Shown here piece by piece: positions 52,654-60,808 of a stretch of 64,000 nt of DNA. Within the stretch, counting starts at the first letter, position 1. Each line of letters starts with the position of its first letter. The position numbers were made by a program, and so were the translations under genes. Source of the stretch: Micromonospora coxensis (GTDB lineage: Bacteria > Actinomycetota > Actinomycetes > Mycobacteriales > Micromonosporaceae); NCBI RefSeq assembly GCF_900090295.1, contig NZ_LT607753.1, positions 6,510,001 through 6,574,000 on the forward strand, in the 5' to 3' direction. The notes below the pieces were generated by a model. It saw only the letters and a program-made list of their open reading frames with translations. It did not search any database and was not told the DNA's origin.

Positions 52654-52935
52654 ATGTCCACGTCCATGGCACAGGATTCCGCCGCCCTTTCCGCCGCCAT
52701 CGGAAAGGTGATGGGCGACGTTCTCCAGCGCGGTGCGCTGGCCCCGAACGACGATTTCTTCGACAGTGGCGGCGATTCGCTGCGCGCCATTGAAGTGCTG
52801 CAGCGGATGGTCTCCGCGGACGGAATTCCGTCCGCCGTCGGATCGACCGACATGCAGGCGATCCTGCTGGAGGAGATCTTCGAGAAGCCGACGCCCTCGG
52901 CACTGGCGGCGGTGGTGAGTGAGCACCTGCGCTGA
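52654..52935 (+). CDS. Acyl/peptidyl carrier protein 2
   Basis: A 93-aa carrier protein. Attachment Ser in FFDSGGDSLRAIEVLQRM, a GGDSLRA form typical of peptidyl carriers and type II aryl/acyl carriers, unlike the DSTNA form of carrier 1. It is immediately upstream of an AMP-ligase, which is the likely loading enzyme. The leader and first codons are relatively AT-rich. GAAAGG serves as ribosome site. Confidence 0.92.
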   Translation: MSTSMAQDSAALSAAIGKVMGDVLQRGALAPNDDFFDSGGDSLRAIEVLQRMVSADGIPSAVGSTDMQAILLEEIFEKPTPSALAAVVSEHLR

Positions 52936-52975
52936 CCGACGACCCGCCGACCGGCCGGCTACCGAGGGAGGGTGG

Positions 52976-54493
52976 ATGTTCATCGAACCGCGTGACGCCC
53001 ACGCGCCCGCCGTGCGGGTGGCCACGCCGGGCGGCGCCGGGACCGACACCAGTTGGGCGGCCCTCCGCGACACCGCCGCGGCCGTGTCCGACCGGGCCCG
53101 ACGGCTGCGCCGCGACGCCCCGGTCGTCGTGGTGGTCGACGGGACGGCGGAGAGCATCGCGACCGTGCTCGGCCTGGTCGACGCCGGCGTGGACGTCCTG
53201 CTGCTGGAGGAGCGCAGCTCGCACCTGGCCGATCCGCGGTCACCGGTGCACCGCCTCGCGAGCCCGGCCGTCATCGGCCCACCGTCGATGCCGGACGCCT
53301 CGACGCCGCACGGGCCGGTCCGGCTCAGCTACGAGGCGGTGCGGCAACCGGGCCGGCTGCCTGCCGGGGCGGTCGGCGGATCGGCCGGGGCGACGACTCC
53401 GAGCCGTCCCGGCGAGATCCTGCAACTCACCTCGGGCTCCACCGGTCAACCGCGTATCGCCCGGCAGACCCTCGACAACGTGCTCGCCGGCGCCCGGGCG
53501 TACTGCGAGCTCTTCCGGATCACCGGCGCGGACGTCGTGCTGGTCGCCGTGCCGGTGGCGCACTCCTACGGCCTGGCCGGCACGCTCGCCGCGCTGCTCT
53601 CGCAGGCGCTGCTGGTCACGCTGCCCCGGTTCAGCATCCGGTCGCTGGTCGCCGGGCTGGACGAGGGAGCGACCGTGCTGCTCGGCACGCCGCTGCTCTA
53701 CAAGCTGCTGGTCCCCGTGCTGGCGGCGCGACGACGACCGACCCGGGTGCGGACCGCGCTGTCCGCCGGCGGGCCGCTCGACGCCGACACCGCCGCCCGC
53801 ATCGGTGACCTGCTGGGCAGCCCGATCCGGCAGATCTACGGCATCACCGAGGCGGGACTGGTCGCCTGCGTGCCGCAGGCGCTCACCGACTGGCCGGCCG
53901 GGTCGGTCGGGCCCGCCGCCCCCGGCGTCACCCTGCGCATCGAGGGTGAGGCCGCCACCGACGCGGCGGACCCGACGGCGACCACCGGCGTCGGCGGACC
54001 GGCCCGCACCGGCCGTCTCCTGGTGCGCACCCCGGCGCTGTTCCGCGGCTACTGGGGCACACCGGAGCGGGGGCTGACCGACGACGGCTTCTACGACACC
54101 GGCGACGTCGTCCGCCTCGACGCGGACGGGCACCTGTTCGTGCTCGGCCGCAAGGACAGCTTCGTCAACGTCGGCGGCCGCAAGGTGAACCCGCGCCGCG
54201 TCGAACAGGTGCTCACCGGGCACCCGCACGTGCGGGAGGCGTTCGTCTACGGCGCGGAGCGGCCCGACGGCGAGCAGGAGATCCACGCGGCCGTGGTGCT
54301 CGACCCGGCCAGCACGGCCGAGGAGGTGCTGGCGCACTGCCGGGCCGCCTCGCTGATGCCGTACGAGGTGCCGCACCACGTCCACACCATCGACCGGCTG
54401 CCGCGCAGCGGCATGGGCAAGGTCGACCGGCAGCGGCTGCTCGCCCTGGTCGCCCGGCCCTCGCCCGGCCCGGCAGCACCCGTCCATCCGTGA
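52976..54493 (+). CDS. AMP-dependent acyl/aminoacyl ligase loading carrier 2
   Basis: A 505-aa member of the adenylate-forming superfamily. Core motifs: LTSGSTGQPRIARQT (A3), SAGGPLDA, IYGITEAGLVA (A5), FYDTGDVVRLDADGHLFVLG (A7-A8), VNVGGRKVNPRRVEQVL, and the catalytic Lys in RSGMGKVDRQRL (A10). It activates a carboxylic acid as acyl-AMP and passes it to carrier 2 or CoA. GGGAGG lies five bases before ATG 52976. Substrate cannot be read from sequence; the absence of the Asp235-type residue would need alignment to decide. Confidence 0.9.
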   Translation: MFIEPRDAHAPAVRVATPGGAGTDTSWAALRDTAAAVSDRARRLRRDAPVVVVVDGTAESIATVLGLVDAGVDVLLLEERSSHLADPRSPVHRLASPAVIGPPSMPDASTPHGPVRLSYEAVRQPGRLPAGAVGGSAGATTPSRPGEILQLTSGSTGQPRIARQTLDNVLAGARAYCELFRITGADVVLVAVPVAHSYGLAGTLAALLSQALLVTLPRFSIRSLVAGLDEGATVLLGTPLLYKLLVPVLAARRRPTRVRTALSAGGPLDADTAARIGDLLGSPIRQIYGITEAGLVACVPQALTDWPAGSVGPAAPGVTLRIEGEAATDAADPTATTGVGGPARTGRLLVRTPALFRGYWGTPERGLTDDGFYDTGDVVRLDADGHLFVLGRKDSFVNVGGRKVNPRRVEQVLTGHPHVREAFVYGAERPDGEQEIHAAVVLDPASTAEEVLAHCRAASLMPYEVPHHVHTIDRLPRSGMGKVDRQRLLALVARPSPGPAAPVHP

Positions 54494-54518
54494 GACACAC
54501 CTACCTGGGGGTGACCCG

Positions 54519-55382
54519 ATGACCACCACTGCTTCCCGCGAACCGCGCAGCATCGACGGAGTCGGCGAGACCGCGCTGTGGATGGCCGCAGCCCGGGCCC
54601 GCGAGAGCCGGCGACCCGACCGGCTCTTCGAGGATCCGTACGCCGAGAAGCTCGCCGGCCCGCGCGGACCCGACCTGCTGCGCTACTACCACACCTCGCG
54701 CGGCGCGGACACCGGCAACCCGTACCTGGCGATCCGGCACCGCTGGTTCGACGAGTTCCTGCTCGAGTCGGCGACGCCCGGCTGCCAGGTCGTCGGGCTC
54801 GGCGCCGGGCTGGACACCCGCGCCTACCGGCTGGACTGGCCGGCCGACACCGTGCTGTACGAGGTGGACAAGGCCGCGGTGCTGGCGTACAAGGCCGAAC
54901 ACCTGTCGGCGGGCGACGACGCGGCGCGCTGCGAGCGCCGGCTGGTGCCGGCCGACCTCAGCGAGGACTGGCTGGCCGCGCTGCGCGAGGCGGGCTTCGA
55001 CCCGCAGCGCCCCTCCGTGTGGTTCGCCGAGGGCGTCTTCTTCTACCTGCCCGAGGAGAAGGCCGCGCAGGTCCTGCGCGACGTGCAGGGCGTCTCGGCG
55101 CCGGGCAGCCGGATCGCCATCGACGTCATCGGCACCGGCATCTTCCGGTTCCCGTACATGCAGGACTACCTGCAGCGGCTGGCGGACGCGGGCGCGCCGT
55201 GGCGGTGGGGCACCGACGACCCGGCGGCCTGGATGCGCGCCTGCGGCTGGACGGCGGACGCGGTCCTCGAACCGGGCAACAAGGGAGCCAGCTTCGGCCG
55301 GTGGAGCGAGGACGCCTCACCGCCGGACGTGCCGAACCTGCCCCGGATCTACCTGATCAGCGCCCGCCCGGGCACCGACTGA
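54519..55382 (+). CDS. SAM-dependent methyltransferase (TIGR00027/LCMT-like)
   Basis: A 287-aa class I methyltransferase of the leucine-carboxyl-methyltransferase-like group. Signature motifs: DRLFEDPYAEKLAG near 33-46, SAM-binding VVGLGAGLDTRAYRL near 92-106, YEVDKAAVLAYK near 113-124 and FAEGVFFYLPEE near 168-179. Such enzymes methylate carboxylates or hydroxyls. It lies between the ligase and the FMN oxidase, so a tailoring step is inferred. Confidence 0.9.
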   Translation: MTTTASREPRSIDGVGETALWMAAARARESRRPDRLFEDPYAEKLAGPRGPDLLRYYHTSRGADTGNPYLAIRHRWFDEFLLESATPGCQVVGLGAGLDTRAYRLDWPADTVLYEVDKAAVLAYKAEHLSAGDDAARCERRLVPADLSEDWLAALREAGFDPQRPSVWFAEGVFFYLPEEKAAQVLRDVQGVSAPGSRIAIDVIGTGIFRFPYMQDYLQRLADAGAPWRWGTDDPAAWMRACGWTADAVLEPGNKGASFGRWSEDASPPDVPNLPRIYLISARPGTD

Positions 55383-55388
55383 CCGGTG

Positions 55389-56501
55389 ATGGCCCACGAA
55401 CCTGCGGCGGCGGCCGGGATCGCCAGCGTGGACGACCTGCGCCGACTGGCCCGTGCGAGACTCCCCGGCCCCGTCTGGGACTACGTGACCGGCGGCGCCG
55501 GGGAGGAACGGACGGTCCGGGCCAACCGCGACGCGTTCCGCCGGCTCACGCTGCTGCCCCGGGTGCTCGTCGACGTGGCCGCGCGGGACCCGCGCACCAC
55601 CGTCCTGGGCACCGGGGTGGCCGCGCCGGTCGGCATCGCGCCGACGTCGTACCAGAGCCTCGCGCATCCGGACGGGGAACTGGCCACCGCCCGGGCCGCC
55701 GGCTCGCGTGGTCTGCTCGACGTGGTGAGCGTCTTCTCCAGCGTGTCGCTGGAGGACGTCGCCGGGGCGGCCACCGGACCGCTGTGGTTCCAGCTCTACT
55801 GCCTGCGGGACCGGGGGGTGACCCGGGAGCTGGTGCAGCGGGCCGCCGCGGCCGGCTACCGCGCGCTCGTGCTCGGCGTCGACCTTCCGGTGATCGGCTA
55901 CCGAGACCGGGACATCCGCAACCGGTTCCAACTGCCCCCCTCGGTGGCCCCGGTCAACCTGCCGGCCGACGTCGCCCCCGGCGGCAGCGTCCTGGACGAG
56001 CTGAACCGGGCCCTGGTGGACCCGGCGCTGACCTGGCGCGACGTCGAGTGGATCCGGGAGATCAGCCCGCTGCCGCTGGTGGTCAAGGGGATCGTCGCCG
56101 CCGACGACGCCGACCGGGCCGCGCGCATCGGCGCCGACGCGGTGCTGGTCTCCAACCACGGCGGACGGCAACTGGACGGCGCCCCGGCGAGCATCACCGC
56201 GCTGCCGGACGTGGTGAGCGCGGTGGCCGACCGGTGCGAGGTGTACCTCGACAGCGGCGTCCGCCGGGGCACCGACGTGCTGGCGGCGGTGGCCCGGGGC
56301 GCCCGGATGGCGTTCGTCGGCCGCCCGGTCATGTGGGGGCTGGCCGCCGGCGGGGAGGACGGGGTGCGCGCCGCCCTCGACCTGTACCTGACCGAACTCG
56401 ACCTGGCCATGGCGGTGTGCGGGTGCCCGGACGTGCCGAGCATCGGGCCGCACCTGCTCGGGCCGACCGACCCGCCGGGCGACCGCCCGGCCGACAGGTA
56501 G
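55389..56501 (+). CDS. FMN-dependent alpha-hydroxyacid oxidase/dehydrogenase
   Basis: A 370-aa TIM-barrel flavoenzyme of the glycolate oxidase/lactate dehydrogenase/mandelate oxidase family. Motifs: GIAPTSYQSLAHPDGE (FMN), WFQLYC, VVKGIV with catalytic Lys, VSNHGGRQLDGAPAS with active-site His and Arg, and YLDSGVRRGTDVL. It oxidises a 2-hydroxyacid to a 2-oxoacid, or possibly an amine-bearing analogue, in the pathway. ATG 55389 is used; GTG 55386 directly before it is possible. Confidence 0.92.
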   Translation: MAHEPAAAAGIASVDDLRRLARARLPGPVWDYVTGGAGEERTVRANRDAFRRLTLLPRVLVDVAARDPRTTVLGTGVAAPVGIAPTSYQSLAHPDGELATARAAGSRGLLDVVSVFSSVSLEDVAGAATGPLWFQLYCLRDRGVTRELVQRAAAAGYRALVLGVDLPVIGYRDRDIRNRFQLPPSVAPVNLPADVAPGGSVLDELNRALVDPALTWRDVEWIREISPLPLVVKGIVAADDADRAARIGADAVLVSNHGGRQLDGAPASITALPDVVSAVADRCEVYLDSGVRRGTDVLAAVARGARMAFVGRPVMWGLAAGGEDGVRAALDLYLTELDLAMAVCGCPDVPSIGPHLLGPTDPPGDRPADR

Positions 56502-56552
56502 GACGACCGCGTCCCGACGGACCGTCGTGCCGACGATAGCGAGGGGTTACTG

Positions 56553-58625
56553 GTGGATCCGTTTGTCCGTACGGCCGACAAGGCGCCGTACCACCGTCTG
56601 TGGACCGAGCAGAACCAGAGCCAGCCGCCGGAGACCGCCATCGACAGTCCGCTGCTGACCCTGGAACACACCTCGGACGTCAACCCGCTCGAACCCGAGC
56701 AGGTCAGCGAGGCCCGGCGGGTGCTGCGACAGCGCCGCGCCCTCGTCGACGGCTCCCATGCCGAGCTGCGCGAGTCGGTGATCCAGGGCCAGCGGCACGT
56801 GGTGGAGCGGTTCCTCGCCGGCCGGCGGGCCCGCTTCGGCATCGCGCAGAGCCGCCCGCTCGACGACGTGCCGGCGCTGGTGCGCGAGGGCCGCGACATC
56901 TTCATCGTGGTCAAGTTCATGGACGAGCGGCCCCACCTCGCCGCCACCCTGGCGTCGCTGGTGCACCAGCGCGACGTCGACCTCGGCCGGGTGGTGATCC
57001 TGGCGGTGGACGGCAACTCGACCGACGGATCCGACACGGTCGTGGCCGACGCCATCGCGCGCAACCCCAGCGCGGCGCGCATCGCGTACCTCAACCAGAG
57101 CATGCCGGGCGCCGGCAACGCCGCCCGGCTCGGCATCGACACCTGCATCGCCACCGTGTACGAGATGTGCCGCGCCGACGGCCGCTGGGACCGGCTGCAG
57201 ACCGCGACGATCGCGGTCTCCGACGGCGACACCGTCTACCACCCGTCCACGGTGGGCACGATCCGGCGGATGCTGGACGAGGACCCGACGGTCGACGCCG
57301 TCATGCCGTTCCTGACCTACAAGTTCACCGCCGCCCTGCGGTTGTTCCAGGACTACCGGCCGGCGGACCCGGAGGAGCTGCGCCGGTGCGCCGCCGGCAC
57401 CGAGCCCGTCCCGGTCGACGTGGACCTGTCCGACCTGCACGCGCACCGGGCGCTGCCGCGCGCCGGCCGGCGGACCGACGGGGAGACCGTGCGGCTGACC
57501 GGCGCCGACGGCACGACGGTGAGCGTCGGGCTGTCGGCGGTGGACCCGTACGGGCGGCGGTTCGGCGTGCTCGCCGACCGGGCCGGCCGGCGCGGGTACC
57601 TCTTCGAGGACCGCAACCTGGTGCTCGCCGAGGCTCCGGTCTCCGGCTTCGACGCCGCCCTGGTCTTCCTGGAGAACGGTGGGGTCCGGCCGGACGAGAA
57701 GTGGCGCTGGCACACCGTGATCGGCCACGACCTCTTCCTGTACTGGTCCTTCGCGGGCATGGGGCTGCCGGAGCGCATGGTCTTCCCGGACACCAGCGAC
57801 GCCCTCAAGACGGCCCGGGTGTGGAGCCTCGCCATCGGTGGGCAGCACCAGCTCCGCAGGCCGGGGCTGCGCATCGCCACCGGCAGCGACTACCAGTCCG
57901 GGCGGGTCCTGCAGGCGGTCGGCTGCACGGTGCGGCTCGGGCCGGCCGAGGTGTTCACCGAGACGGAGACCGACCGGCTGATCAAGATGATCCGCAACTT
58001 CGTCCGCCGGCAGTCGGTGTTCTACGGCGAGACGCGCAGCGCCGCGCTGGAACGCGCCACCGGCCTGTACGTGCACATGACCCGGATCCAGAACGAGATC
58101 GAGCGGGAACTGCGCGACGACTACGACGACGAGGTGTTCGCGCAGACGGCGTTCCCGGAGCGGGTGATCTTCCCGCTGCGGTGGATGCTGCAGAACGCCG
58201 TCCGGTACGCCGCGCACGGCGAGCCGGAGCACGAGACCGTCCGGGCCCGGGTGCTGCGGGTGATGTTCCGGCCCGACACGGCCGCCCGCATCGACCGCGA
58301 CCTTCTCACCCCGGCCGCCCTGTCGGCGGTGGCCGACGCCACGTACCACCGGAAGCAGGAGCTGGCCGAGCGGGTCGCCGAGGCGATCATCACCGACCAC
58401 TACGTGGAGATCATGGAGTTCTACCAGGCGACGCTGCGCGACTTCTTCGCCGCCCACGAGGTGCCGGAGCGCTGCTGGGCGTGGCTGCTCGACGGGGTGG
58501 GCGAGTCCCGCAACGCGCTGCGGGAGCAACCGCCCAAGGTGGACCCGGCCGCGGTCTGGGACGGCGCGGAGTTCGACATCGACGTCGCCCGGGGCCAGGT
58601 CGTCGGGCTACGGGAGCGACGCTGA
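56553..58625 (+). CDS. Large family 2 (GT-A) glycosyltransferase
   Basis: A 690-aa protein. N-terminal 100 residues are helical; GT-A core from about 115 (DIFIVVKFMDERPHLAATL, VDGNSTDGSDTV) to about 430 with a DxD-like VSDGDTVYHPSTV near 225. Residues 290-370 look like an inserted region, and 440-690 is a helical C-terminal domain. No membrane helices are evident, so it is probably a soluble transferase. With the NDP-sugar genes at the start of the cluster it should attach a sugar, perhaps a uronic acid. GTG start with GAGGGG upstream. Acceptor unknown. Confidence 0.82.
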   Translation: MDPFVRTADKAPYHRLWTEQNQSQPPETAIDSPLLTLEHTSDVNPLEPEQVSEARRVLRQRRALVDGSHAELRESVIQGQRHVVERFLAGRRARFGIAQSRPLDDVPALVREGRDIFIVVKFMDERPHLAATLASLVHQRDVDLGRVVILAVDGNSTDGSDTVVADAIARNPSAARIAYLNQSMPGAGNAARLGIDTCIATVYEMCRADGRWDRLQTATIAVSDGDTVYHPSTVGTIRRMLDEDPTVDAVMPFLTYKFTAALRLFQDYRPADPEELRRCAAGTEPVPVDVDLSDLHAHRALPRAGRRTDGETVRLTGADGTTVSVGLSAVDPYGRRFGVLADRAGRRGYLFEDRNLVLAEAPVSGFDAALVFLENGGVRPDEKWRWHTVIGHDLFLYWSFAGMGLPERMVFPDTSDALKTARVWSLAIGGQHQLRRPGLRIATGSDYQSGRVLQAVGCTVRLGPAEVFTETETDRLIKMIRNFVRRQSVFYGETRSAALERATGLYVHMTRIQNEIERELRDDYDDEVFAQTAFPERVIFPLRWMLQNAVRYAAHGEPEHETVRARVLRVMFRPDTAARIDRDLLTPAALSAVADATYHRKQELAERVAEAIITDHYVEIMEFYQATLRDFFAAHEVPERCWAWLLDGVGESRNALREQPPKVDPAAVWDGAEFDIDVARGQVVGLRERR

Positions 58626-58678
58626 CGGGGATCCGGGGGACCGTCGGCGATGGACACGACGACAGGACAGGAGGAGCC

Positions 58679-58864
58679 ATGAGGGCGGTTGTCACCGCCG
58701 GCCCCGACGGCACGCGGGAGGTCCACGACGTGTCGACCTCCGGCCCGGGGTCGGGGCAGGTGCGGATCAGGGTGCCGGCCGGCGGGCGGCCCGCCGTCGC
58801 GCCGGCGGACCGGGTGGTCGACGACCACGCGTCGCTCCCGGCCGGCCGCGGCGGGCGACGGTGA
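58679..58864 (+). CDS. 61-aa protein resembling the N-terminus of a zinc/quinone-type MDR reductase
   Basis: A small frame with an excellent AGGAGGAG site. MRAVVTAGPDG, then GSGQVRIRVPAGGRP and APADRVVDD, resembles the first 55 residues of medium-chain dehydrogenases (MRAVV...PGPGxVxVxVxAxGxNPADxxVRxG), after which the protein stops. It overlaps the next start by four bases (GTGA). It could be a truncated relic retained because it drives translation of the BtrH-like gene, or a small functional peptide. No leader-peptide features of RiPPs are evident. Confidence 0.5.
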   Translation: MRAVVTAGPDGTREVHDVSTSGPGSGQVRIRVPAGGRPAVAPADRVVDDHASLPAGRGGRR

Positions 58865-59796
58865 CCGGCATGGTGGTCCGCTACGTCGGCGACGGTCCGA
58901 ACTGCTACGCCGCCGCGCTGACCATGGCGCTCGGCCCGGCCGGTCCCGGTCCCGCCGCCATCGAGGTGCTCACCGGATCGCCGTACGGCCTGTCGCTGCA
59001 CGGTCCGGACCTGCCGGTCTTCTCCCCGGCGGGGTGGAATCCGGAGATCGGCGTCGCGGCGGCGCTCGACCTGCTCGGCTGGACCTGCGAGCGGACCAGC
59101 GGTTCGGTCGACGAGGCGATCGCCCGCATCGCGCGGGCCACCCCGACCGATCCGGTCGTCACCGGCCCGCTCGAGATGGGGTTGCTGCCGCATCATCCCG
59201 GCCTGGGGCAGGCGATCGGCACGGAGCACTACCTCCTGGTCCTCGGGCTGGAGGGCGACGTCGTCCGGATGCACGACCCGCGCGGGTTCCCCTACGCGAC
59301 GCTGCCCCTGGACTCGCTGCTCGCCGCGTGGCAGACCGACGCGTTCGTGTACCCGGTGGAGCCGTTCATCACCCGTAGCAGGTTCCGCCGGGCCCGCGAG
59401 GTCGACCTGGCCACCGCGCTGCGCGCCTCGCTGCCCGCGGCGCTGGGGTGGCTCACCGGCGCGGACGCCGCGTCCACCGCCGAACGGATCGCCCGGATCG
59501 TCGAGGACGGGCTCACCGACTCGCAGTACAAGTACCTCGTGGAGTACACGGTCAGCGGGGGCGCCCGCCGGCTCGGCGACGCTGCCGTGCTGCTCGCCGA
59601 GATCGGGTGTGTCGGCCCGGCCCGGGTCCTGGAGCACCAGGCCCGCCTCGTCGGAGCCCTTCAGCATCCGCTGGTGGCCGGGGACCGGGCCGCGGCGGCC
59701 GCGCTGTGGCGGGAGCTGGCGCCCACCTACGCGCACCTGTGCGACGAGTTGTCGCGGGTCCCGGCGGGGGGCCCCGCCGTGGCGGCCCCGTCCTGA
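58861..59796 (+). CDS. BtrH-like cysteine acyltransferase 2 of the cluster
   Basis: A 311-aa paralogue of the gene at 51696, sharing blocks such as AAIEVLTGSPYGLSLHG, WNPEIG, ALDLLGWTCERT and SQYKYLVEY. Probable triad Cys15 (GDGPNCYAAAL), His123 (IGTEHYLLVLGL) and Asp139 (VVRMHDPRGFP). The pair may act on two carrier-bound acyl groups or as a heterodimer. GTG start overlaps the stop of the 61-aa gene. Last gene of the cluster. Confidence 0.75.
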   Translation: MTGMVVRYVGDGPNCYAAALTMALGPAGPGPAAIEVLTGSPYGLSLHGPDLPVFSPAGWNPEIGVAAALDLLGWTCERTSGSVDEAIARIARATPTDPVVTGPLEMGLLPHHPGLGQAIGTEHYLLVLGLEGDVVRMHDPRGFPYATLPLDSLLAAWQTDAFVYPVEPFITRSRFRRAREVDLATALRASLPAALGWLTGADAASTAERIARIVEDGLTDSQYKYLVEYTVSGGARRLGDAAVLLAEIGCVGPARVLEHQARLVGALQHPLVAGDRAAAAALWRELAPTYAHLCDELSRVPAGGPAVAAPS

Positions 59797-59905
59797 CGCC
59801 GCCGTACCTGCCGCAGGTGGTGGCGCCGGGCCTGATGCGGCGGAGGCGGCCGATTGCTGCCGGCGGCCTCCGCCCTCACCGCTCCGAGCCGTACCCGACC
59901 TAAGT

Positions 59906-59920
59906 GCAACCGATGGTTGC
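59906..59920. promoter_or_regulatory. Operator-like palindrome 1 of the SRPBCC-ArsR operon
   Basis: GCAACC-GAT-GGTTGC is a perfect inverted repeat, 57 bases before the SRPBCC start. A related site lies 45 bases downstream. The second gene of the operon is an ArsR-type repressor, so autorepression through these sites is likely. Confidence 0.65.
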
Positions 59921-59950
59921 GTGAGGCGCCCTGCCCGGGTAGCGTCATGC

Positions 59951-59965
59951 GCAACCAAACGTTGC
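59951..59965. promoter_or_regulatory. Operator-like palindrome 2 of the SRPBCC-ArsR operon
   Basis: GCAACCAAACGTTGC has perfect five-base arms (GCAAC/GTTGC) and shares the GCAACC half-site with palindrome 1. It lies immediately before the GGAGG ribosome site of the SRPBCC gene. Confidence 0.6.
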
Positions 59966-59976
59966 AGGAGGGTGTC

Positions 59977-60438
59977 ATGGAGTACGGGACCATCGAGCGC
60001 GAGATCTACGTCGAGGCGTCGCCCGAGATCGTCTTCGAGGTGGTGAGCAGCCCCGAACACCTCAAGCAGTGGTGGCCCGACGACGCCCGGTACGACCCGA
60101 CACCCGGCTCGACCGGGGAGATCGTCTTCGGCGACCGCGACGCCGGCGGGACGGTGGTGCCGTTCACCGTCGTCGACGCGCAACCGCCCCGGATGTTCGC
60201 GTTCCGCTGGACGCACCCGGCCGACCAGGTCGCGGCGGAGGGCAACTCGCTGCTGGTCACCTTCGCCCTCACCCCGTCCGGCAGCGGCACCCTGCTGAGG
60301 ATGACCGAGACCGGCTTCCGCGAGATGGGCTGGGAGGCCGCGCTGCTGGAGCAGCAGTACCAGGACCACGTCAGCGGCTGGGACTTCTACCTGTCCCGGC
60401 TGGCGCCGTACATCGGGACCCTGGAGCTGCGGCCATGA
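59977..60438 (+). CDS. SRPBCC (AHSA1/START-like) domain protein
   Basis: A 153-aa helix-grip protein. The family pattern is clear: IYVEASPEIVFEVVSSPEHLKQWWP at the N-terminus (two blocks), GGTVVPFTVVDAQPPRMFAFRW in the middle and a long C-terminal helix (GWEAALLEQQYQDHVSGWDF). Binds a hydrophobic ligand; function unknown. Paired by ATGA overlap with an ArsR regulator, a very common actinobacterial arrangement. Confidence 0.88.
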   Translation: MEYGTIEREIYVEASPEIVFEVVSSPEHLKQWWPDDARYDPTPGSTGEIVFGDRDAGGTVVPFTVVDAQPPRMFAFRWTHPADQVAAEGNSLLVTFALTPSGSGTLLRMTETGFREMGWEAALLEQQYQDHVSGWDFYLSRLAPYIGTLELRP

Positions 60439-60785
60439 GCACCACCCTGGCCCCGGAGGTCGACGACGACCTCTGGTCCGCGATCGGGGACCCGACCCGA
60501 CGCCGGATGCTCGACCTGCTGCTCATCGAGGGCGACGGCACCGCGACCACGCTGAGCCAGCAGATGCCGGTCACCCGTCAGGCGGTGGCCAAGCACCTCA
60601 CCGTCCTCGACCGGGTCGGCCTGGTCCGGGCGACGCCGGCCGGCCGGGAGAAGCGGTACCAGGTGGACGACGCCCAGCTCGCCCGCGCGGTGGCCCAACT
60701 GGCGTCGGTCGGATCCACCTGGGACGCCCGACTGCGGCGGATCAAGCGGATCGCCGAGGCGATCCAGCGCACCCGACAGGACTGA
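60435..60785 (+). CDS. ArsR-family repressor of the SRPBCC operon
   Basis: A 116-aa winged-helix protein of the AHSA1-associated ArsR subgroup. IGDPTRRRMLDLLL, then MPVTRQAVAKHLTVLDRVGLV (recognition helix) and AGREKRYQVDD (wing). No cysteine metal site is seen, so the ligand is probably organic or the partner SRPBCC protein signals to it. Likely binds the GCAACC/GGTTGC palindromes upstream. Confidence 0.88.
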   Translation: MSTTLAPEVDDDLWSAIGDPTRRRMLDLLLIEGDGTATTLSQQMPVTRQAVAKHLTVLDRVGLVRATPAGREKRYQVDDAQLARAVAQLASVGSTWDARLRRIKRIAEAIQRTRQD

Positions 60786-60808
60786 CGACGAGATCGAGGA
60801 GAACCGAG

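Noticed and set aside
58679-58864. RiPP precursor peptide
   Set aside because: No leader/core organisation or nearby RiPP enzyme, and its sequence resembles an MDR reductase N-terminus.
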